Assembly: GCF_023630175.1 (NCBI RefSeq)
Contig: NZ_JALLIN010000011.1
Span: 1 to 64,000 of the forward strand
Direction: 5' to 3'
From: Streptomyces cellostaticus
GTDB taxonomy: Bacteria > Actinomycetota > Actinomycetes > Streptomycetales > Streptomycetaceae
Length of the DNA: 64,000 nucleotides
Each line of letters begins with the position of its first letter. Positions within the stretch are counted from its first letter, which is position 1. The notes beneath the pieces were generated by a model that made no database searches, was not told the origin of the DNA, and was given only the letters and a program-made list of their open reading frames with translations. This document shows positions 58,774 to 64,000 of the stretch, one piece after another. The translations under genes and the position numbers were made by a program.

Positions 58774-59931
58774 TCAGGTCAGCCGCGGCGGGACCCAGGC
58801 GTGGTGCCGAAGGATCATCCGCGTGCTGATCCGGCCGGGTGTCAGCCGCATCGCCGTGTTCCGCAGGGCGACACCCAGGGGGTGGGAGAGCTGCTGGCCC
58901 ATCCGCCCGGCCTGGCGGGCGGCCCGCGCGACCGCCTGGCTGCGCGGCCGGCGCTCGGCGTCGTAGCGGGCGAGCGCGGCCTCGACGGTGGGCTCGGTGC
59001 CGAGCGAGGCCGCCAGCACGACCGCGTCCTCCAGCGCCTGGCAGGCACCCTGCCCGAGATGGGGTGTCATCGCGTGCGCCGCGTCGCCGAGCAGGGCGAT
59101 CCGGCCGACCGCGTACGCGGGGAGCGGCGTGCGGAGCTCGTCGACGTCGTGGTGGAGCACGGCGTCGGGCCGGGTCGCGTCCAGCAGGGCGGGGATCGGG
59201 TGGTGCCAGGTGCGGAACCGTCTGCGCAGCCAGGTCAGGGGGTCGGCGAAGCGTGTCCCGGCGGGGAGGTCGAGGACGGCGTGCCATTCGGCCCGCCCGT
59301 CCAGGAAGGCGATGTGCCCGAACTCCATGCCCCGGCCCCAGGTCAGCTCGAAGTCGTCGTGCAGATCGACCGCGTGCTCGGTGATGGCGCGCAGCACGGT
59401 CGAGCCGCTGTGGACCGGGCCGGGGTGGGCCGGGAGGAGGCGGCTGCGCACCCTGCTGCCGATGCCGTCGGCCGCCACCGTCAGGTCGGCGTCCAGGACC
59501 CTGTCGCCGCAGCGCACCCGGACCGTCCCGGGGCCGGTCTGCTCGACAGCGGTCGCCTCGGAGCCGATCAGCAGCGATGCGGCGGGCAGGCGGTCGCGGA
59601 GCAGCCGGTGCAGGGTGGAGCGGGGGATGCCCATGATGGGCGTGCCGACCGCGTTCTCCAGCGCCGAGCCGTCCATGCGGGCCAGCCGACCGCCCCGTGG
59701 TGTGCGGGTGCCGCCGCGGTACTGGCCCCGCGAGGCCTCCCGTACCGCCGCTCCGACGCCGAGTTCGTCCAGCGCCCGCAGACCGTTGGCCGCCAGTGAG
59801 ATACCGGCCCCCGCGTCGTCGAGCGCGGGCGCGCGCTCGACGACCGTCACGTCCCACCCGACGCGGCGCAGGCCGATGGCGGCGGCAAGCCCGCCGATGC
59901 CCCCTCCGACCACCACTGCCCTGCCGCCCAT
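58774..59931 (-). CDS. FAD-dependent aromatic-type monooxygenase
   Basis: A 385-residue group A flavin monooxygenase. It has GxGxxG in VVVGGGIGGLAAAIGLRRVG (residues 6-25), the DG motif VAADGIGSRVRSRL (~150), and GD in LLGDAAHAMTPHLGQGACQA (~285). The fold is that of PHBH-like enzymes and of TetX-type drug hydroxylases. It is controlled by the divergent TetR gene, as the two identical operator palindromes between them show. The substrate is presumably the TetR ligand. Start ATG 59931 is 17 bases from the first palindrome. Confidence 0.9.
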   Translation of the reverse strand: MGGRAVVVGGGIGGLAAAIGLRRVGWDVTVVERAPALDDAGAGISLAANGLRALDELGVGAAVREASRGQYRGGTRTPRGGRLARMDGSALENAVGTPIMGIPRSTLHRLLRDRLPAASLLIGSEATAVEQTGPGTVRVRCGDRVLDADLTVAADGIGSRVRSRLLPAHPGPVHSGSTVLRAITEHAVDLHDDFELTWGRGMEFGHIAFLDGRAEWHAVLDLPAGTRFADPLTWLRRRFRTWHHPIPALLDATRPDAVLHHDVDELRTPLPAYAVGRIALLGDAAHAMTPHLGQGACQALEDAVVLAASLGTEPTVEAALARYDAERRPRSQAVARAARQAGRMGQQLSHPLGVALRNTAMRLTPGRISTRMILRHHAWVPPRLT

Positions 59932-59947
59932 GCCGACCCCCCGGTTC

Positions 59948-59996
59948 TTCTACACCTGTAGAAGGTGATCCTATCCAAGGTTCTACAGGTGTAGAA
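59948..59996. promoter_or_regulatory. Two matching 16-bp operator palindromes
   Basis: TTCTACACCTGTAGAA (59948-59963) and TTCTACAGGTGTAGAA (59981-59996) are each perfect in their 7-bp arms and are reverse complements of one another, 33 bases apart (about three turns). They fill the 72-base divergent gap between the monooxygenase and TetR genes, the second one eight bases before the TetR start. They are the likely TetR binding sites. Confidence 0.88.
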
Positions 59997-60003
59997 AGGG
60001 GGT

Positions 60004-60561
60004 ATGGCTTCCGACCGGCGCACCCTCCTCGCGGACTCCGCCATCGACGTACTCGCCGACGAGGGGATCCGCGGCCTGACCCACCGCGCGGTCGACCGCC
60101 GGGCCGCCCTGCCGACCGGCACCACCTCGGCCTACTTCCGCACGCGCGCCGCGCTGCTCACCGCACTCGTCACCCGCCTGGTCCACCTCGACCAGGAGGA
60201 ACTGCGGACGACGGCCGAGGGGCTGCCCCCGCTGCGTACCGCCGAGGAACTGGTGACCGGCATGGCCCTGCTCGCCCGGCAGCGGCTGGCCGGCGAGGGC
60301 CGCCGCCGTTCGCTCGCCCGCTACGCCTGCGCCGTCGAGAGCGTCCGCGACCCGGAACTGCGCGAGATCCTCGTCCCCCGCGAGAACGCCGGCCGCGAGG
60401 CCGTCCGGTCGTTTCTCGCCGCGCGCGGCGTCACGGACGTCGAGAGCCGCACCCACACCCTGCTGACCTGCATCGACGGACTGGTCTTCGATCGGCTCGT
60501 GAGCGGCGGCGAGGTAGGGCGCGAGGCCCTGGAGGGCCTGGTCGCCGCCGCGCTGCGCTAG
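60004..60561 (+). CDS. TetR-family repressor
   Basis: A 185-residue regulator. The N-terminal helix-turn-helix spans residues ~7-50 (LADSAIDVLADEGIRGLTHR, then TTSAYFRTRAALLTAL). The C-terminal ligand domain contains helices around RTAEELVTGMALLARQRL and LLTCIDGLVFDRLVSGG. ATG 60004 follows aaaggggg, eight bases after the second operator palindrome. It should therefore repress itself and the divergent FAD monooxygenase gene until a ligand, probably the monooxygenase substrate, binds. Confidence 0.92.
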   Translation: MASDRRTLLADSAIDVLADEGIRGLTHRAVDRRAALPTGTTSAYFRTRAALLTALVTRLVHLDQEELRTTAEGLPPLRTAEELVTGMALLARQRLAGEGRRRSLARYACAVESVRDPELREILVPRENAGREAVRSFLAARGVTDVESRTHTLLTCIDGLVFDRLVSGGEVGREALEGLVAAALR

Positions 60562-60873
60562 CGTCCTCGGCCTTCGGTGGTTGGACGTACGCCGGGGCGC
60601 GGAAACGGCCCGGCCGTGGCGAACGGTCCTCGAACACCACCGTCCATGTGTGGGTCTCCGACTCGCCGGCCGGTCGGCCGCGCAGCGGTGACGGCGCCGG
60701 CGTCGGCGGCCGGCGGCCGCGCACCTGCCGCCGTGGCCGCTCCCGCGGCCGCTGCCGGCCGGAGAGCCGACGTCAGTGCCGGCCGGCCGCCGTCTCCCGC
60801 CCGCCGGTGTGTGACGACGGTCGGCGCCCGGGAACGTGTCACTGCACGGCGGGCGCGGAGGCGAGGAGACCGA
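60562..60873. other. Non-coding stretch without recognised feature
   Basis: These 312 bases separate the TetR gene from the permease gene. They contain GC-rich dyads around 60700-60790 but no supported gene, operator or repeat match. The permease promoter should lie near 60790-60860. Confidence 0.5.
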
Positions 60874-62196
60874 GTGAGGGCATCAGGTGGGCGGGAACAG
60901 CCGGCGGGGCTGGGTGTGCCGGCTCTCGTGTCGATCGGTGTCGGCGGCATGGTCGGCGGGGGGATCTTCTCGGTCCTGGGGTTGACCGTGCAGGTGGCGG
61001 GTGCGGGCGCCTATGTCTCCTTCCTCGTCGGTGGCGTCGTGGCGGCTCTGACGGGTGTCTCCTACGCGATGCTGTCGGTACGGGTCCGCAGCCGCGGGGG
61101 CACCGCCGCGTTCCTCGACCAGTCCTTCGGAACGCGGGTGGCCGGGCCGCTCAACCTGCTGCTGTGGCTGAGCTACTTCGTGATGCTCGGGCTCTACGCC
61201 GTGGCTTTCGGTTCCTACCTGGCCGCGCTGCTGGGCCTGTCCGGCGGCTGGAACCGACCGTTCGGCAGCGTCGTCGTGATCTGCTTCGCGGCGCTCAACC
61301 TGGCCGGCGCCCAGGTGGTCGGCCGGGCGGAGTCGGTACTCGTCTATTTCAAGGTCGCCGTCCTGCTGGTCTTCTGCGTCGGCGGGCTGGCTTTCGTGGA
61401 CACCGCCCGGGTCGCTCCGTCGGCGTTTCCGCACGGCGGCGCCGTCGTCTACGCCGGAACCCTGATCTTCCTCGGTTACGAGGGCTTCGAACTGATCGCC
61501 AACGCCGCGGAGGACGCCGCGGAACCGGAGCGCACCCTTCCGCGGGCGTACCTCCTCTCCATCGGCAGCGTGATCGTCCTGTACGTGCTGGTGGCGTTCG
61601 TCGCGGTCGGCAACCTCACCCCGTGGCAGATCACCCACGACCGGGACTACGCCCTGGCCGTCGCGGCCCGGCCGCTGCTGGGCCAGGCGGGGTTCTCCCT
61701 CATCGCCATCGCCGCCGTCGTCTCCACCGCGAGCGCCATCAACGCCACCCTCTACGGCACCGCCAAGTTCACTTACCTGATGGCCCGCCACGGAGAACTT
61801 CCCGAGCACCTCGCCGAGCCGGTCTGGAACCGTCCGATCGGCGGGCTCCTGGCCACGACCCTCGGCACGCTCCTGATCGTCAACCTGGTCGACATCGAAG
61901 GCATCAGCCTGATGGGCTCGGCCGGCTTTCTGGTCGTCTTCGCCGCCGTGAACCTCGCCGCGTCCCGGGTCCCGGACGCCCGCCCCGCCGTGAGGGCCGC
62001 CGCGGGCTGCGGCGTGGCAGCGTGCGTCGGCTGCCTCGCGGCGCTGACCGCCTACGCCGCCACCACCATCCCGAGGCAGCTCGCCGTGTTCGGCGCCATG
62101 CTCGGTGTCGCCGTGCTCGCCGAGGCCGTCATCCGGGCACGCGGCCGCACCCTCCCGCCGGGCACCAGGCCGCCCGGCCCCGCATCGAAGCGGTGA
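60874..62196 (+). CDS. APC-family amino acid permease
   Basis: A 440-residue transporter with twelve predicted helices. The N-terminal helix 1 has the unwound GVGGMVGGGIFSVLG motif of the amino acid-polyamine-cation superfamily. IFLGYEGFELIANAAEDAAE, in the sixth helix region, includes the conserved Gly-Phe-Glu. NATLYGTAKFTYLMARHGELP lies in helix 8 and its loop. It probably exchanges or imports amino acids or amines; substrate unknown. GTG 60874 follows gaggaga. It is convergent with the quinone-oxidoreductase gene. Confidence 0.9.
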   Translation: MRASGGREQPAGLGVPALVSIGVGGMVGGGIFSVLGLTVQVAGAGAYVSFLVGGVVAALTGVSYAMLSVRVRSRGGTAAFLDQSFGTRVAGPLNLLLWLSYFVMLGLYAVAFGSYLAALLGLSGGWNRPFGSVVVICFAALNLAGAQVVGRAESVLVYFKVAVLLVFCVGGLAFVDTARVAPSAFPHGGAVVYAGTLIFLGYEGFELIANAAEDAAEPERTLPRAYLLSIGSVIVLYVLVAFVAVGNLTPWQITHDRDYALAVAARPLLGQAGFSLIAIAAVVSTASAINATLYGTAKFTYLMARHGELPEHLAEPVWNRPIGGLLATTLGTLLIVNLVDIEGISLMGSAGFLVVFAAVNLAASRVPDARPAVRAAAGCGVAACVGCLAALTAYAATTIPRQLAVFGAMLGVAVLAEAVIRARGRTLPPGTRPPGPASKR

Positions 62197-62381
62197 CCGG
62201 ACCCGGGATCGCAAGCAGCACGAGGCGGGACACCGCCACCCGCCAGGGAGGAGCAGCCCCGGGAGGCCCGAAACCGCAAGGCGGCTGACGCACGGGACGG
62301 CTGACGTACCGGTGCGCGCGGGCGTGGGCCGCCGTGCGCGCTGTCGGTGCGTCGGACTCCTCGCCGAAGCTCATCAGGGCG

Positions 62382-63413
62382 CTACGGGTTGAGTACGACC
62401 TTTCCGGCGACGGTGCCGGACTCCGCCAGGCGCAGCGCCTCGGCGGCGCGGGTGAGCGGCAGCCGGGCGGCGATCTGAGCGGTGATCTCCCCGCGCTGGA
62501 GCGCCGCGAACACCTCGGCGAGGTCGGAGTGCAGCCGGGCCCGGAAGCGGCCGCGGCTGAAGCCCCGGCCGGCCCAGACGTTGAAGAAGTAGGCGCGGCG
62601 GCGGTTGGGCAGCGCGTTCCAGGCCCACACCCGGCCGAGCAGTTTGAGCACGGGCCACTGCTTGGAGCCGTTGTCGTCCCGGGTGGAGGCGCTGCCGTAG
62701 CAGACCAGCGTTCCGCCGGGCGCGAGGAGGCGCCAGGAGTCGACGGCGCTGCGGCCGCCGACGTGGTCGAAGACGGCGTCCACCCCGTCCGGGGCAAGCT
62801 CACGTACGCGGGCCGGAACGTCCTCCGTGCGGTAGTCGATCGGAGTCACTCCCCGTTCCCGCAGGAGGTCGTGGTGGCGCACGGACGCGGTGCCGATCAC
62901 CTTCGCGCCCGCGGCGTGGGCGAGTTGCACCAGGACCGAGCCGACGCCCCCGTTGGCGCCGTGCACCAGGACGGTCTGCCCCGCGCGCACCCGGGCCTTG
63001 CGGTGCAGCATCTGCCAGGCGGTGATGCCGTTGACCACCACGGTCTCGGCCTCGGCCGCACCGATCCCGTCGGGCACCGGCACCGCGTCGGCGGCGTCGA
63101 CGAGCACGTGGCTGGCCCAGCCGCCGACCTTGACCAGCGCGGCCACCCGGGTGCCGACCAGGTCCGGACGGACACCGTCTCCGGTCTGCGAAACGGTGCC
63201 GACCAGGTCGTAGCCGGGGACGAACGGGAACGGCGGCTGGTCGTAGTAGCGGCCCCGGCGCATCTGCTGCTCGGCGAAGGAGACACCGGTCGCCTCCAGG
63301 CGGATCAGGACCTGACCCGGACCCGCGGCGGGGACGACTCCCCGCCGTATCCGCAGCCCCTCGGGCTCCACCGTGCCCGGCAGTACGACCTCGACCAGCG
63401 TTTCGCCGCTCAC
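62382..63413 (-). CDS. Zinc-free MDR / quinone oxidoreductase-like enzyme
   Basis: A 343-residue medium-chain dehydrogenase. It has a GroES-like N-domain (VPAAGPGQVLIRLEATGVSF and GYDLVGTV) and a Rossmann domain with NADPH motif VHGANGGVGSVLVQLAHAAG (~155-175) and DAVFDHVGG. The catalytic zinc ligands are absent, as in quinone oxidoreductases of the zeta-crystallin type, which reduce quinones or enones with NADPH. GTG 63413 follows ggagg. It is divergent from a TetR gene (start 63550), which probably represses it. Confidence 0.9.
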   Translation of the reverse strand: MSGETLVEVVLPGTVEPEGLRIRRGVVPAAGPGQVLIRLEATGVSFAEQQMRRGRYYDQPPFPFVPGYDLVGTVSQTGDGVRPDLVGTRVAALVKVGGWASHVLVDAADAVPVPDGIGAAEAETVVVNGITAWQMLHRKARVRAGQTVLVHGANGGVGSVLVQLAHAAGAKVIGTASVRHHDLLRERGVTPIDYRTEDVPARVRELAPDGVDAVFDHVGGRSAVDSWRLLAPGGTLVCYGSASTRDDNGSKQWPVLKLLGRVWAWNALPNRRRAYFFNVWAGRGFSRGRFRARLHSDLAEVFAALQRGEITAQIAARLPLTRAAEALRLAESGTVAGKVVLNP

Positions 63414-63455
63414 GGCTACCTCCAGAGGTTCTCATGCATGTCAGTGGCTCACTTG

Positions 63456-63520
63456 TTCGTTAGAAGTTATAACTAGCAAGAGCGTGACGGTCAAGTGCTT
63501 TCGCGATAGGGTCTAACGAA
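63456..63520. promoter_or_regulatory. Divergent operator/promoter region of the MDR-TetR pair
   Basis: TTCGTTAGA (63456-63464) and TCTAACGAA (63512-63520) are exact inverted copies; AGTTATAACT (63465-63474) is a perfect palindrome beside the first. GTGACG (63484-63489), 17 bases, TAGGGT (63507-63512) is a plausible promoter for the TetR gene, overlapped by the second arm. The region is markedly AT-rich. Confidence 0.65.
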
Positions 63521-63549
63521 AGTGTTCGGTGAGCGAAGGGACGGGGCAC

Positions 63550-64000
63550 GTGGCGACCAAGGGCAAGGGGACGACGCCGCGGGAGCGGTACCGGGCCCAG
63601 GTGCGTGCGGAGATCAAGGAACGCGCCTGGGAGCAGATCGCCGCTTCAGGGGCGTCGGGGTTGTCCCTGAACGCCATCGCCCGGCAGATGGGCATGAGCG
63701 GACCCGCGCTCTACCGGTACTTCGCCAGCCGCGACGACCTGATCACCGAGCTGGTCCGGGACGCCTACCGCAGCCTCGCCGACACCATGCGGGACGCCGC
63801 CGCGTCCGGAGCGGATCTGGCCGGGCTCGGGCACGCGCTGCGCACATGGGCGCTGGACGACCCCCAGCGCTACTTCCTCGTCTACGGCACACCGGTCCCC
63901 GGCTACCACGCCCCCGATGACATCACCACGATCGCGTCCGGGATCATGGCAGCCCTCCTCGACGCCGCCCGGCCGGCCGGCGCCCCCGCCGACGCCGCTG
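63550..64000 (+). CDS. TetR-family repressor (3' end outside window)
   Basis: The first 150 residues of a TetR regulator. GTG 63550 follows gaagggacgggg. The helix-turn-helix (about residues 20-65) has IKERAWEQIAASGASGLSLN and MGMSGPALYRYFASRDDLIT. The ligand domain begins with RSLADTMRDAAASG and WALDDPQRYFLVYGTPVPGY, as in the WHG/TetR C-terminal type. It is divergent from the quinone-oxidoreductase gene, with operator-like dyads between. The gene is cut by the window end. Confidence 0.9.
   Translation, partial: MATKGKGTTPRERYRAQVRAEIKERAWEQIAASGASGLSLNAIARQMGMSGPALYRYFASRDDLITELVRDAYRSLADTMRDAAASGADLAGLGHALRTWALDDPQRYFLVYGTPVPGYHAPDDITTIASGIMAALLDAARPAGAPADAA

Noticed and set aside
1..64000. 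Biosynthetic gene cluster, prophage or defence island
   Set aside because: No PKS/NRPS, terpene or RiPP core gene, integrase, terminase, restriction or CRISPR gene is visible. The scattered tailoring-type enzymes (FAD monooxygenase, DUF6445, methyltransferases) are not clustered around a core enzyme.

Overview
This window is chromosomal DNA from a Streptomyces-type actinomycete. It is very GC-rich, with G or C at nearly every third codon position, many GTG starts, many ATGA/GTGA overlaps, and families typical of the genus (LCP ligase, ECF sigma factors, XRE-TPR regulator, DUF4328, DUF6445, flotillin/NfeD, TetR pairs). I see no tRNA, rRNA, CRISPR array, prophage or intact insertion sequence.

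Layout. 1-9.8 kb: a membrane protein, a PP2C/SpoIIE phosphatase, an unknown protein with a faint caspase-like pattern, an LCP-family enzyme, an XRE-TPR regulator with a divergent small secreted ORF, a lipoprotein, a nucleoside hydrolase, and a NiCoT metal transporter under a cobalamin riboswitch. 10-17.7 kb: a sortase-anchored surface protein, a GH13 glucosidase, a DUF4142 protein, an Fe/2OG-like DUF6445 protein, a DUF4328 membrane protein, a degenerate SDR and a MIP channel. 17.7-26.1 kb: a polytopic membrane protein, a membrane molybdoenzyme, a GT2 / DUF2064 / methyltransferase operon, a two-component system and an NAD-dependent epimerase. 26-35.4 kb: a secreted amidase, an M1 peptidase, a VOC protein, a secreted TNT-domain protein, a broken GYD gene, an ECF41-type sigma factor with its oxidoreductase, and small membrane proteins.

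35.5-51 kb is the most coherent part. A lipid-modification operon (FAD oxidase, DUF1365, two cyclopropane synthases, DUF1295, hydrolase) has the gene content that lies beside sigK-rskA in Mycobacterium tuberculosis. About 9 kb away lie sigK-rskA themselves and a molybdoenzyme-fasciclin pair. The fasciclin protein resembles MPT70/MPT83, known SigK targets. The same element, CCAATCCG-N15-CGGATT(A/C)C, precedes the oxidase operon, sigK and the molybdoenzyme gene, so all three transcription units probably form one SigK regulon. Interleaved with it is an Asp23/AmaP-type envelope-stress module. One arm includes a second ECF sigma gene followed by a protein that joins a zinc anti-sigma motif to an Asp23-like domain.

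51-64 kb: two gene remnants meeting at one junction, cspA, hypothetical proteins, a flotillin-NfeD operon, a lipoprotein, an ion channel, an FAD monooxygenase/TetR pair with two matching palindromic operators, an APC permease, a quinone-oxidoreductase-like enzyme, and a TetR gene cut by the window end.

A 165-175 bp intergenic repeat with inverted ends occurs three times (13.0, 24.9 and 32.1 kb). One copy lies next to the truncated GYD gene and directly upstream of the ECF41 sigma gene.
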